64,000 nt of DNA from Cyanoderma ruficeps (lineage: Eukaryota > Chordata > Aves > Passeriformes > Timaliidae): the NCBI GenBank assembly GCA_008694505.1, contig VZDJ01004378.1, positions 7,620,334 through 7,684,333 on the forward strand. The letters are read 5' to 3'. Under the pieces are notes generated by a model. That model did no database searches. It was not told where the DNA came from and worked only from the letters and a program-made list of their open reading frames with translations. Below are positions 27,073 to 41,500 of the stretch, in pieces; positions within the stretch are counted from its first letter, which is position 1; every line of letters begins with the position of its first letter. The position numbers were made by a program, and so were the translations under genes.

Positions 27073-30000
27073 TCATTCTGTTTTCTATAACAATGAGCAT
27101 TTAATTTCTGTAACTAGATGAACAGCACATAGATACTCAACATTTTACAGCTTATTGTACTAGATACACCTCCTGTTAAATATGTTAAAAACACGTGCAG
27201 TCACCACCCATCGCAATAAAAGTGTAGCAATGAAATACTTATGGCTCTTAGTAAAATAGGACTGAATGGTCACCACTTTCTTTCAAAATCAGTGCTTTCC
27301 ACTATTTAGAAAACTCTGTGTTTTGTACCAGCAGCATAAAAGGAACAACAAAACCACAGTTGACTGATAATTCAAAATGACAGTTCACACTAACGACACA
27401 TTCTTCCTACATGTATGCTGCTGCTTTTTGATATACAAACAAGAAATAATTGAGTAATTTAAGACATTGACTCTATTCCTATGCATTTTGACTGTCATTA
27501 GGCCCCATTCTGTAATGTTAAACTCATTCAAACTGAAAGAAAGATGAGGGAAAGGCAGCACATGTGGGAAATAACTGAATACATGCTTGATACAGCAATG
27601 ATGGTGAAGGATAATTCCAAATGCAAAATGCTCAATATCAATACTAATGCAAAATTCTTTTTCAATGAATAATCAGCAGCACAGACATACAACCCATGTT
27701 CTTCTTTCCACAGCTTTCCCAGGAAAAATAACCCATTACAGTGGTCTGTGTTTCTTATGAGGGTGTTACCTACAACCTCTAAATTGATGGTTTTACTAAA
27801 AGCAGATGAGACTCTTCTGTGTTTCAGAACAAGTATTTAGAATTGGATATCCTTTTGGACTGGAATCCATCATCAAATACTGTGGTAGATCTACAACCTT
27901 AGCATCAAAATAAATACAAACTGGAGGGTCAGGTTCTGTCAGCTGTTCTGACACTGAAACATCATTCAGACACTGGAGTTTTGTAACAGAAAACCAGCTG
28001 CTCTGGTGGCTATCAAAAACTGCAAAATTATTATATAAAAGTTATATTGTAGTATATGCTATGATGATTCTTTCCAGTTTAGAGAAGAGCATGGCATCTG
28101 CCTGAAGCTGTCACATCAAGGAGAGTTGACAATGTTTTCCCAGTTCTAGACTACCAGAACAAACATGTAGGGATCTTCACTGGCAGCAATTGGGAACTGC
28201 AGCAAAGACAAATGACAACCAGTCTGGACAACATGTAGGACCACTGTAAGCTGTCATCAGAAATGAAAATGGGTAAAGAATTGACCAAATGATTTTGAAA
28301 ATTTTCAACAATAAAAATATGTATATTTATATTTAATAGTAAACTATCATTTAGCTGTAAAACAAATTAAAAGGGACAAATATTTTTGTAAAAGAGAGAC
28401 ATTTCTACAATGGGAAGCAGAAGCCATGCTGCATAACTCCTGGGAATAATTTATTTTGATGCAGATGTCTGGTATTTTCTAGGTGACTTAGCATGACTCT
28501 GGACTGGAAAATTTCTTCCTATTCCTTTTTTTCCACTATATATTTAGCTTCTCCAGGCTTGAGAGAAATAAAATAAATTCCATATTTCACTATTATTTAT
28601 AGGCTGACTGGATAAGATACTGCATCAGCCCTTGTTGTGCATGGTTTTAAGCAAACTAAGAAACATCCCTGAGGTTGAGTCAAGCGACTCAGAAACTCTC
28701 TGTACTGATGCAGCAGAAGAAAATGTATGCATTCACAGTTTTCTGTAGTCCTACCCAACCAGATAGACATGTCAACCAATATTTATATCTTGAGACACTA
28801 TATGTGTCACACGAAGCTTACAAAATAAAATAAGAAAGATCAAAGTTAAACAGATTGTGCACATTAAGCCAATGCTTGTACATCAGTAATACCCGTGTTG
28901 GGAAGAAATGCACCAACTGATGTTAAACATTACTAGAAATCAGGATTCTGCAAAAGAACAAATAATAAGGTCAAAAAATCTCATCAGATGTATTTTAAAA
29001 TAATTCTACCAATGTAGTAACATGTAGAAGCTGGATATCATGCTCAACATATTGCGAGTTTTAACATTAGCTTAAAAATCCTGATATGAACATCAAATGA
29101 CACAACATGATACCCACATCAATTTGTTCATTCATCCTCATTTCAAATGCAAAGTAGTACTGTGATTTTAAAACTCAGAAAATTCTCAAAAGCAATCACT
29201 GTGAAGTTTGGTAGACACACCTTTGTATGCGGAGTTTAAAGCAGCCACTCTTCCTGATGAGGTCTTCAGTTCCCTTCATATTTTTTCACAATGATAAACA
29301 CCTTTATCAAAGGAAGGGTGCGATGGATGACTACACTAGGGAGAGCTGATCAGCAGAAAAACTAGCACAATCTTTTATCTAAAATTAGCCTCAATGTAAG
29401 AGATGTAAATCATAAATTGCCTCCTAGGAGTAAGATCACACCCTAATCTTTCATATACCTCTTACGCTTAAGGTGAGCCATTTTATCATAACCATATCAA
29501 GTGCTTTTGCCTCTCTTGGATCTCTCAGAGACAAGAAATATAGACATTGGTCTTAGGAAAAAGGAAACACAAAGTATTTTTTAATTACCACCACCTCCTA
29601 GTAAATTTCTAGTAATTTCCTTGCTGTTTTTGTCAGATCCGGAAGAAAATCAGAGGGGATACAATTGCTGTCAGTGAGACCAAACATATGAAAGATTTAC
29701 ACTGAACAATTCGTTTTCAAATGTATATCTGATATTTTAATTAGGAAAACAGTACACCCAGAAACACACAAAGTATCTGAAATACAACAAGAATGCCTCA
29801 ATTTTATATTGAAATAAATATTCTCACAAGCTAAGTCTCTGTTCTGAAAGAACTTTGTCACATTCTTTTAGTACCTTCTTAAATTCCTACAAAATTGAAA
29901 TTTAGCTTATTTCAGTATAGGACAGTCAATAAGAAAATTTCATTTTGCCTATTTTCATAGCAGCAATTTATATGAGATTATATGTAGACTGTGGCCTGCA

Positions 30001-30348
30001 ATAAAGTTAAAATTAGGTTTATAACTTCCCTTGATACTGTGGTTCATAGTTGTTTTCACCAACCTAATGGTAGATGATAGAGTGACACATCAAAAGAATG
30101 GAACCTACTTTAAGGATTGTGTTGTAGAGGCTTTTCTAAATGCTTCCCTTGCTTCTAAGGAATGCAGGCACCCTTTCTCTCCTTTTTATTGACTGAGTTA
30201 TTTGTATAGAAATTGAAGACATAAAAGGGAAGATCTCTTTTCCTTACAGTGGGAGAGACACTGAAGTCCTGTATGTAGGATCAGAAATCTGAAGGTCTGG
30301 GCTTCATTGCTTGCATGGCCAAAGCTGTTACACAGATACAAACTCATG

Positions 30349-30366
30349 GAAGTTCCATGGAACTTC
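30349..30366. repeat. Perfect 18-bp palindrome GAAGTTCCATGGAACTTC
   Basis: The sequence equals its own reverse complement over all 18 bases. It holds TTCCATGGAA, a TTC-N4-GAA arrangement of the kind bound by some STAT factors, but chance is a fair explanation. Confidence 0.9.
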
Positions 30367-33300
30367 TAATGGAACTGAGGTACTACCTTTCTCTTTTTGA
30401 AAGCCATTTTTTAATTAATTTCTGAGCATGAAACATGTTGAGCATGTGATTCACTCTGTGGTGTTAGGAAGTGGTTATGTAGCTTGAAATGATTTGAGGC
30501 CCCAGCTATTTTCCTTGAGCTTAATCATATTAATCCAATCTTTTCATCAGCATGGAAAGTAATTATGGCTAGTAAAACGCATACTGCATCATCCTGATGT
30601 CAGCATTGTGTCACAGAGAGAATTGTTCATTAAGAGGTTGAACTGGGAAAGGTTAGATATTTTTAGGGGTTTCCATCTCAAAAGAATGACTAAAAGCAGT
30701 TGTGAGAAGTCCAGTGGACTATGATGGGTGAAATGTGAAGTTTGCTGGTGAAACCAGACTATTCTTGGGCAGAAGTCAAGTTCACTTGAATGGTCAAAAG
30801 CACATCATCAGAAGAAAAACATATTGGCTTCTGAATATTGCTTGAAAAGACAGAAGAATGCAAACTGAATTACACGAAATTATCATTTAGCCTAATGGGC
30901 TGCTTTTCACAGTGGTTAGTACTCAATGTCCAAAGAGAACAAGCACAATGGCAGACGAATATTGAGATGTGTTCCCAAACTTGGATATATGTTGCTTGAA
31001 AACCAACATCATTTGTTCAGCTTAAATTCATGTCTTATTCCACAAACAAGAGAGCCTTTAGATTGTGCAGACCCTCAGAAGAACTACAAGAGCTGGAGGG
31101 ATGATAAAAGAGCAGAGATATCTTCGGTGCTGTATGGATCATATCTCCTTCTCCTTCACTGAGGAATATTCAAAACTTGAGCCAATGGATTTTGGTATTC
31201 CCTTAAAAGTCTGAATAGTATATACCTCTTCCTTGTGCTCACACAGTTGGTCATGAAATACAGTCAGAGATGTACAAATATAAACTAGCTGCCTGCTGTT
31301 CAATCCCACCTGAGTAGGTACGTCAATGATGCATGTCTCTGTGGGTCTCTGCGGTTCTTTTTCCCTCCTTGCACTCAGTAGTGCCTGAATGCAGCAAACT
31401 CTCTGGATAGCTGATCCACAATCACATTTTGTACAGTTAATAATACAAGTAGACCCAAATCTCTAACAAAGATTTCATAACTACAACAGTAAGAAGAATG
31501 AAAATAAAAGTTTCATCCTAACAATGAGATCAATACTGCAGATGAAATCTAATGCATTTTAAGTTTAAAACCAGTGGATTTTTTGATCATGGACTGCTAG
31601 TCTAGCCAGTATTTGTCAAAACCAACAGTTTCTCACTCTTTTTTCTCTAAGAGAGAAACCACACACATTATGATTCTATAAAAGACACCCTTCTTGTGTA
31701 AAACACATTTAAAACTAAAAATTAATAGTGAAACTAAAAAAGTTTATATGTAATGAAATGGAAATCACAACAGTATATGTCCCAGAATGAAAAGAGGAAG
31801 AACAATGTATTTACCACTTTTGTGGCATCATTCCAAAGGCTCTGTGCAAATGATGTGCAAACACCAAGGAAAAGACAAGGAAAATATAAAATGATCTGCA
31901 GGGTGAAACAAAGGTTTTCAAAACCATTTTAGAATTTCTGTTGACAGTTTTACAGGGGAGGGAAAAGTGACTTAAATAACAAGGATTCTTCCCTGAAAAA
32001 GGTTTCTGCTTATGAGTTCCTTCTAAAATCTCTGCCATTCATGGAGGTTTGAGAACCAGTTTTTGCGTAAATCACGTAGTGCAACAACATCTCTGATATG
32101 TTAGATCTCACCTTAACTACAAGCAGTGGTCCAATACTGCTATCACTACAACTGGTTAGAGTTTTCACTCTAAAAAGTTAAAAAGTACTATCAAATAATT
32201 TTGTGGGTTTTCATTACACTGGAACTTTTTTTAAGGATGATGCCATTACTGTATTCAAACCCTTCTAAAAGCTCTTCTAAGCAACTTACTACACTTATAG
32301 TAAAAAAAAAAAAATCCAACAAATCAAACAAATCTTGATAAATATTTTACCTTGACAATCCAACCCCTATAATCAATTGGCAGTTTTACTATTTCAATTT
32401 ATTTTTGCTATGTTACCAAAACCCCAGAAGATTAGGAAATCAGTCTTAACAGCTGCTGATACCCCTCTGGATGCATTTTAGGACACTATTATTAAAGCTA
32501 TTAAGGCTGATACAATTGCACTTATATTTCTTAACTACAAATATTCTAAAGAATAATACACAAAGTCATAATTATTTGCTTCTAGACGTATGGCTGGATT
32601 ATTACAGTACCCTCCAGCCCAATTACAATGATTGAATACTCACTCAAAGAATTCTAACCAAGTATTCCTCACCTGGAAAAAAAACCTAAAAATTTCTAGA
32701 CTAAACTTTTTTTCTGAATGCTAAATTAGCATGACTTTTCCTAACGTGGAAAAGATCCCTCTCTTAATCTTGACTCTGAGACTTATTGGGTCATAGTATG
32801 TGCGAGACCTTAAAATGGTTGCAATAATAATCTCATAAGTGGGTTGTTAGACTAATTCATTTTATTTTCAGGTACTATGACACAATCACTTGAACACTAT
32901 AAACACCCTAAAACATTCTGGAAGTGGGTATGTTTTAAAGAAAAAAGGTTTTTACAAGTTGGTTGGGTTATTTTTAATAAATTCTGTCTCTTGTTTCAGT
33001 GTATTTATTGCCATGAAAAGCAAATTACTTTTTGAATTAATGCCTTCCTATTAAAAATGTCCATATTTATTAATTTGGTTGTATTTCTTACAAGTCTTAG
33101 TGATAATTATGAAGTTAACACATTTTTGTATCTAACAGCCTGAAAAAGTCCAAACTATATTAATTATGGGAAAGCTACAGCTACTTAGATTATGCTCATA
33201 AAAATGCTTTATTTTAATCTAACAAGTGAGGATTAAAATATCCAAAAGGTACATACACTGAAAGTGAGTTTAAATAGATGAAATGTTGTGGAACCTGAAT

Positions 33301-33872
33301 TTTACTAAATTCCAGTTACTATCTCATCTTCAGTCTTTTCTATTCATACAATGGGACATAAATATGTAGAAAATAAAAAATATTTCTGAAAAAATAATAA
33401 ACTATTTTTTAGATAAATTCTGTAACTTTAGGAAGGCATTTAAATCCTTTTAGAATAGCTTCAATGAGTCTTTACCTTTTTAAAGAAAACAGGAGCAACA
33501 AAGAATACCACAAGACTTCAGGACTAGAAGAGACTTTCTGAGTTTTACTTTTTGTTTTATTACTCTAGTTCACATCACATAAATCCCCTTCTGAGTTGTC
33601 AAGCTGCAACTTTAAGCAAGCAAAATGCATGGGTGGTGGCTATTGTTTCCAGTGCTTCTACTAGAACAGTATTCCAAAACTCTTTTCTCTGCATAGTGAA
33701 AAACTTTCTTTTCTATAGTTCATTCATGCTTACCTTAGTTGCATGTTACCATATTTAAAACTATTTTAAAGAAATATGACAGATATTTCTTCATTCCTAA
33801 AGTTTGCTTTTTGACCCAAATTGCACAGAGCAATCCCGACATTTCAGCCTGTATTCACCTTTTCTGGAGGAA

Positions 33873-33898
33873 ACTTTCTTGTACTTTCTTGTACTTTC
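33873..33898 (+). repeat. 10-bp tandem repeat (ACTTTCTTGT)
   Basis: Two perfect copies and a third partial one (ACTTTC). Confidence 0.9.
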
Positions 33899-36800
33899 AT
33901 AGCATAAAAATGTATCCAGAATTTACACAACCTCACTGTAGGTGTATAGCAAGCATGCCCAGCTATCAGTCACAGTCAGAACAGGGAGACACCTTCACTC
34001 CATGGATATTCAGGGCATAGGTACGAGAACTCTGAATCTTTCAGCAGAACCTGTATGGAATGCATTTCTAATACACCAGCAAGCCAACAGAAATTAGGTG
34101 GATTGCATATCTCCATGACTCCAGATGATATCTCGAAGATCTCTTTTTAAACTGAAATTTATTATTTCCCTATTTTAATTGGAAACACAGTGTTAAATTT
34201 AGTATAGTATCTTATTTTTCTCATCTGTGTTATATCTCTGGTCGTTTGCAGTTTTACCAAAACACTGTGACCAGAACACTGAGCTTCTCTTTTCCTTTTT
34301 AATTTAGGTGATGGATATAAGATTAAAGAAAAAAAAATTCTCAATTCTTAAGCACATGAGCATATTTTCTGCTGTATTTCTAAAATTTATTAGAATTTGC
34401 TTTCTAAATTAAATTTTTGAAAGGTATCAATCCTGTACAACAGCCCAGCCCTCTTGTAAACCCTATCTTTCTACTTTGTTTTTCATGGGTGAGATACATG
34501 CCCCCTGTTGCTATGGAAGGCCTGGAGTTTGGCATTTTTACTTCCGTACCCAGAGTATGGGTCAGTTGTTTCTAATCAAGAGATATTTTTCTGCATACAC
34601 CAACATCAATCACAATTTGTCTCTGAATTTGCATTATTAATTCCCCTTCAGATACTATGCCCTCAAAATGAGGATTTTCACGGTATCCTACTCTGTTTTT
34701 AAAAAAGAAATACACAGTGTTTTTCCTATGATTCTACTCTAAATCTTCTATTAGGAAATATTTTACTTACATTCGGAAATTCGATTATTCCTAAGCACCA
34801 AGTCCATAGCAATCTGCGCACTAAATTACAGTTGCATCAATTTAGAAATCACTTCTGCAAGTATAGAGTTGAGTTTGATTTTTTTTTTCTCACATGTTGG
34901 GTTACTGTATTGGTTCTCCTCAATACTGTGGAAGCTGTCTTTCCTCTTAGACAAAAAGAATATTTATTGAATAAATAGATTTACTGTGAACACTTGTGGG
35001 GAAATCTCATTCTTCATTTATACTTCAAGTTCTTGGTAAGATCCTTGAAGCATATCGATGTTGCTGAAACACTGTACAGTTCCTTTTGTACATATTATTA
35101 TTATACAATTGCTTTTCAAAACTTGACATAATCAAGTAGTAAAGCACTGAAGTAGTGTTTAGTAAATTTTCACCATTAGTTCTATTTCATAAGACCTTCA
35201 TCTGTTTGTTTCAAAAAATATTAGAAGCATAAGAAGGCATAAAAAGACCTGGAACATCAAAGTGGCAATTGTTGACAACCTCCTTCCACAATAGGATGGG
35301 CTGATAGGCTTTTCCACCCCAGTGTGTGATTGCTTTTTCATCAGCACACATGCTCACATGCTTTTCCTCTGTAGCATTACTGTGTACTGTGTGATCATTT
35401 GGATAATTTTTACACTTTTTAACACAATTTTACATGTACAAATCCCAAGTGATGGCAAACTAAAATTAACACCTATGTTGATCTTGGCAGACATTCAGAT
35501 TCCTGATTAGCTGGCTCCTCACATTCCCAGTAAAGTCAGCTTGCTTGGTAAAGCAACTGGACAATTATGACATCACAAAATAATGTCTAACAATTGGAAA
35601 ATGTCTAGAAAATAGTTCAATTCACAAAGCAAAATTAATCTGAAAAGTATGTGAAGAAATCAGCTCAAGGAATGAAATGAATGGCCATAGAGAGAAACTG
35701 AAATTTCATGTGCAAAGTTGCCTTGAAAAACCCTCATTGTTTAGTCACAGAACTTTGGTTTTGTCCAAAAAAAAATTTCATGACTTTATAATGGCCTGAT
35801 GAAAAGATAAACCTTTGGCTGGGAAGAAGAAAAAAAAAAGGAACTTTCCTTAACAATAAATTAGCTAGAAACAATTCTGAAATATCTAGCCCCATGTAGA
35901 ACATTCATAGAATATTTTGTTTAGTTGCTTTTCCTGCTTTGGTAATTTGTAAATCGACATATACTAATGTGTTTTTCAAATTCAAGGGTATCAGGAGAGC
36001 CTTGCTTGAGTGGTGTGATCCTAAGCTGGCATAATTAGGGCCCTGCCTGGGAGCAGATCCTTTAATAGAGCTGCACATTGAGTGGGGAACCATTCACACT
36101 TTCCCTCTCAGCTCTTCATTAGCTTTCCTGGGCAATGAGCCAGCTGGTAAGAGAGTCAGGCTGATCCAACCTGTTGCAGGAGCCTGGAGAAGTGGCTTAG
36201 GGAAACCTCCAGCTCCCAGCTCTGCCGTGGAACTGCTCACACAGCCCTGTGTTGGCTGCACCGGGAGGGACAGCAGGGGGACAGAGCTTTCCAGCTGCTC
36301 AAGAAGGCAAATCAACTTCTCACCAGTGCTTGGAGATTCCTATAGTTCAAAATATAAAACACAGTCCACTCATCCCATATACAGGATTATTTCCTGAATT
36401 CAGACAGGCTGCAGGTTCTACTGTGAGGGCAAGATGAGTTTGCTGGTCTGCCATGTAAAAGCTACTGTGAAAAGACCTAGACACCATCTCTGAAGGTTTG
36501 TCTTTCTGAATCTGAAGGAAGAACTGGGCTGGGTGTTCTCTCTCTACTCCTAGTTCTCTAGAAGTAACAGAATCAACAAGAAAGAAAGGGGGAAAGACAT
36601 TCAGTGATGTAGGTGATAATTCCTGGACAATTACAGTAACAGAATGACACATCAGATTCCGCACAGACATGTGTTCAACATTAAAATGCCTCTTGAAATC
36701 CCTAATCACATAGTAATCCTAATTAGTATTCTGCACATTCAATACCTGTAAACAGAACTTGCATAATACTTCTTTCCTCTGAATCAAAAATATTTTATAA

Positions 36801-38556
36801 TATTGCAACAAATATCAGGATAAAGAGGTGATTTCTGCGTCAGCTAGTTGTTTGTGGGGGTTTTTTTTGTCTCCATTAGATACAGATGAATCTATTATGT
36901 GATAGCTTCTGTTGAAAAACTGCTAGTTAAAATTTCCCCATGTTACAAAGATCACACATAAGGTTAGCTGGAATATTTTATACTCCTGAAAATGACAATA
37001 GGTGATAACACCTCAAGGTGATGCATATATACTTTGAACTAAAAAGGAAACCATACTAACTAGTGCCACTTTCTTAGTAGATTTATGTTTTTAACACTGG
37101 ATGTTTTGAAGAGTAAAATGTGACTTAAAGTAAATCATTTATTAGAAGATTTTACAGCAAGATGGAACATGTCGCAAAATATGGGTTTTCACAAGTAGAA
37201 GAGGTTGTCAAAGACAGGACATACATCTTTGGAGCAAGTTCTATCTATATAAATAGGAACTTCCCAGCAAGTTTGAAATACTGACACTTCCATTGTAAAT
37301 GAAAGAAATAATGTGCTGGAGTTTTTTTATTATTGTATTTATACCTCTTCCTTAATGGAACTCCTGTTTTCTACACCATGTGAGTTCGAACATGGATATT
37401 TCTCCTTTCCCTTCCCCCTACACCTTACGTAAAAATAACTCCTTGCCTTCTTTCCATCTCTTGGGGTTATCCTTGTCTTTAGAGTGGGTATTACTGATGC
37501 AAATTTCTGCACGTCAGAGGATAACTGCATATTCCTCCGAATAGACTTACAAGGGAAAATGGGACTTACGATTTTCCAGCAGCTATCTTCCAAATTTAAT
37601 TTACCCCAAGCCTCAATGTTTGCTTATATGTAGGCCACACATTTCCTCTAGAATTATACTCAAGAGGGAGAAAGACTGTTTATCACTACTCTCCTCTTAC
37701 ACTACATATTATACATTTGCATCTTTCTCTATCAATGTTTTCTACCATGTACAAAATCCTCCTACTTCTTATGTTTAGCAGCATGCATTAGATAAATAGA
37801 AATATGTAACATGCAGTTTATGAAAAAAGAGCTTTAAACCAGTTATTTGTTCAATGTAATGCAAAGAAAACTCTCTAAGTTAAAACCATAACAAGTTTTT
37901 TTGCTGTTTTTAAAATTTTTGACTGACATTAAGCATGCACGGTTGAAGTCAAAGTGCATTAAATCAGAGGATATAATTTAAAAGCAGTGGGGTTTGCTTC
38001 TTTTTTCCCAGATTCCCTATTTCTTATCTCTCATCAACTCCTTATATATGTTTAAAAAAGTAACTAAAGGTTACAATATTAATGATATGTTTGCTTATTT
38101 ATTATGTGCAATGAATTTTAAACTCAGGCCCATATGAAGATCCAAAGGGAAATGACCAAACTAGGAGAGAGCAAAGCAAGGAGAGTAGGTTAAAAGAGAC
38201 TATGAATATCTTTTTATGCTAAATTTTCATTCTAAATTTTTGCATTTTGAGTATCTTTAAAAAAAAGTGTTTCTACTTATGTTATGCACCAATGAAATAA
38301 AAGTTAAGTAATTAAACTAAAGTGTGTACTTTTCCCAAATTTTATCAAATTATTACACTTCAGTGAAGTGCTTGTGCTAAATAAACAAAGCTTACCATAA
38401 CAACTCAACACTCCATACAGCATGATATTTATACAACTGGCTTGGTACACACTGAGCTTAACCCTTTGATTCCAGGAGTCATGATTTCATGACATGCCAT
38501 CCTCTTACAGAATGCATTAGTACTGATGTTGAAGCAACAAATCTCCTAGCCTGAAG

Positions 38557-38593
38557 GAAAAAAAAAAAAAACCCAACCAAACCACTAACCAAT
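38557..38593 (+). repeat. A run followed by CCCAACCAAACC
   Basis: Fourteen A are followed by CCCAACCAAACCACTAACC. Same composition as the larger A/C tracts, with the A run at the left. Confidence 0.8.
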
Positions 38594-41500
38594 TCATTGT
38601 AGATATATTAAACTATGGGGCTGAAGATAATTATCTATTTTTTCTAATGGACATGATGTTCACAGTCTGACTCTATGAAAACAAACTACTCCTTTAGAGA
38701 CATTAGTGGGAATAGAAATAACTAGGCTAACAAATAGAATTACAACTGTGCAAATCACCCTGCTATGCAGACAACAGTATGTATCATGGACAGATCAGTC
38801 CAAGGTTAGAGACTTCCTACCTGGAAGTGAAATAATTGCAATGCTGTACACGAATACCCACCAATGGCAGAAAAATTGACAGCATTTACCTTGAAGAACC
38901 TCAAGTCTTGCTCATGACTGTAAATGTAACATGAAAATAAAGCTGCCAGTATTAGAACTCAAGCTAGATGATACCAGGTTCTTCAGTGGCTCTAAGGACA
39001 GTGACTTTCTGCCCTAGGAAAATGAACCACACGTTCTGAGAGCCAAGGTGACATTTTTCCCTGTTATGCCTACTATGGAAATCTGGTGATAGGGAGAGAA
39101 ATCCTTGAAAGCAATTAGTAAGCTTCACCGTGGATTACCATTATAACAAATTCTACAGAAAAGAAAAATATTCAGGAACAAAAAATGGTACTACAAATAT
39201 CTTAACCTTACTACAGCAATATTTTACTGGAGGCACAGTAAAATAGTAAATTCTATTATCTCACCATATGCAGGTTAACATTACCCTCACCTCTCATCAC
39301 AAACCCTCCATAGCTATTTTGCAATATGTCATTAATCAATGTATATACTGATTGGATCCATTCAATTGGTACATCAGTGTAATGAATGGCATATATAAAC
39401 ATGTTTCAAATACATGTATTCGGATATCTATACATGAAAGTAAAATCACTACCACAATTGGTACTCAAGCTTGTCAAAAGGGATGTTTTTCTTCTTCTGT
39501 TTTACATAAGACATGCTAATGGTTATGCCATCTGCAGTGTGAAACCCAGACAAATGTAAATCAAAGTAATAGTAGATCAAGACAAGCTTCCATCTGAAAC
39601 TGTAATTTTTGCAGGTATTCTGTTAACTCGCAATCTAAATATAAGCCTCCTGTCCCTGAAAATATAGGATAACTACTAGTTAAAGGTAACTTTTGCATTA
39701 GAAACTAAAACAAAAACTTCTGCACTTTTACAATAGATCACATAGTTAGTGATACATTTGTAAAGGCTTTTCGTGAGGTAGAAAAAACACTCAAATTATT
39801 CTAGGAAAATTTCAGCCGTTCCCCTAAAGGCATCCCCTCAGTAAAGCACAATAGAACATGATGACTTACCTGACACCCTCTTTTTGCAAAGTTGAGGACA
39901 CAAATTTGAAGGTTTCTTCAATCAGCTTTCAACTTGCTGATTAGCTAGTAGGTGCTGTAAGTCACTAAAATACTTGATGCATTATGAAATAACAGAGAGA
40001 ACATACATAAAAACACCATATGCTACTTTCCCCCCAAAAAGGCAGCCACTAAAATAAATACTATTTTTCCCTCTTTGGCTCATGGAACAATATAATATTT
40101 TACATCAAACTATATAGCACAAGAGATGCATGGCAAGGCTTACCTAATAGTCACATTTGCTTGCAGATGTGTAAGCTAGTTTTAAAGGTTTTATTGCATT
40201 TTTACTAGATTTATAAATCTATTCTAACATTTAGACAGTTGCCAAATTAGTAAATTGCTCTGAAATGGAGGAAATTAGATATGCACTAATTTAAAAGTAT
40301 TTTAAAATATTGGGAAAAGTCTGTTTTCTTAATCACAAACACAAGTATCTTGTAAACCTTATACAAATTTAGCAATTTCTACTGCTAGAAGACTTTGGCT
40401 AAAGTTACCATTACATCTGGCATAGGAAAATAATATTGCTGTACAATTTTATGACAGTATCTGATCAAACAGGCAACATGATGATCGAAATGTGAATTTC
40501 CACTACATGATGAACAATGGACAGTAAGAGACAGAAATAGAAAAGCTTGTAGGACTCAGGTCCATAACCTTTAAACATCATTTTCACTCAAAAAGAAAAA
40601 AAATTAAAATGTAGTTTGTGCTCATACCTGAATTTACATGATATTTGATACATAAAACCAAACTCTGGGAGCAAATTTCATTTTTCCTCTCCTTTAAAAA
40701 TGAACTAAATGAAGTGTTCAAGGCCAATAAGAGACACTGTACACACTGATAATGGAAGAAAAAGTTGGAAACATAAGCAATAATCTAGGCTTTAGGGAGC
40801 ATGTAACAATTCTAAAAATAAAATTATTTGCTTTATTTTCTTCTTCCTGCCTCTCAAGTACGACTCATGAGATGCTGACTCCTCCTGGGAAACTAGTGAT
40901 ACAGCACCAATACATCAACCCCTAGCATTTAAAGGGCATCAGGCTAGGGTTAGTGTTTTGAGAGCACGAAAGCACAAGACTCTTTCTCTTCATCTTATCA
41001 TCCTCTGTGTTCTGTGGATGACTGTCTTTTGCCTCCAAGCATGGTTTTCTATCATTTCACCAATGCCTACCACAAACAGTGCACCCTCAGACTACTTTAA
41101 CCTTGAAAAGAAAGTTTGTGAATGGATAGAGAATGTGGAAAGAGAAGTCAGTAGCTCCTGGACTGTGCTGGTTTAAAAGATGGAGGATTAAAGTAAGAAA
41201 AAATATAGAAAACATATACTGGGAAAATGCCACTATTTATGCCTGTCTCATACAGCTTCCTAATTGCCTGGTGTTTGCCAGTTTAGAGACAGAACATAGG
41301 GCTAGATGGATCTTGTACAACTCATATTTCAGACTGAGGAGCTAGAAGAATGAAGCACTTTCACGATATTCATTAAATCAATGATTTTCATGGTTCAACC
41401 CTTCAAGGTTGCTAATTCCACTTTGAAAACTTAAAAACCCCACACAGTTCATAAGCTTCTACCTTTATGACTACTCTTATGTGCATTCAGTGCAGAAGAT

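Noticed and set aside
34771..34813. Minus-strand 43-nt candidate exon encoding IAMDLVLRNNRISE before GTAAGT.
   Set aside because: The acceptor (TAGTGCGCAG) has no pyrimidine tract and the open stretch is short. Kept only as a note.
36347..36709. Minus-strand ORF of 120 codons.
   Set aside because: No recognisable domain and no supporting splice sites; treated as chance.
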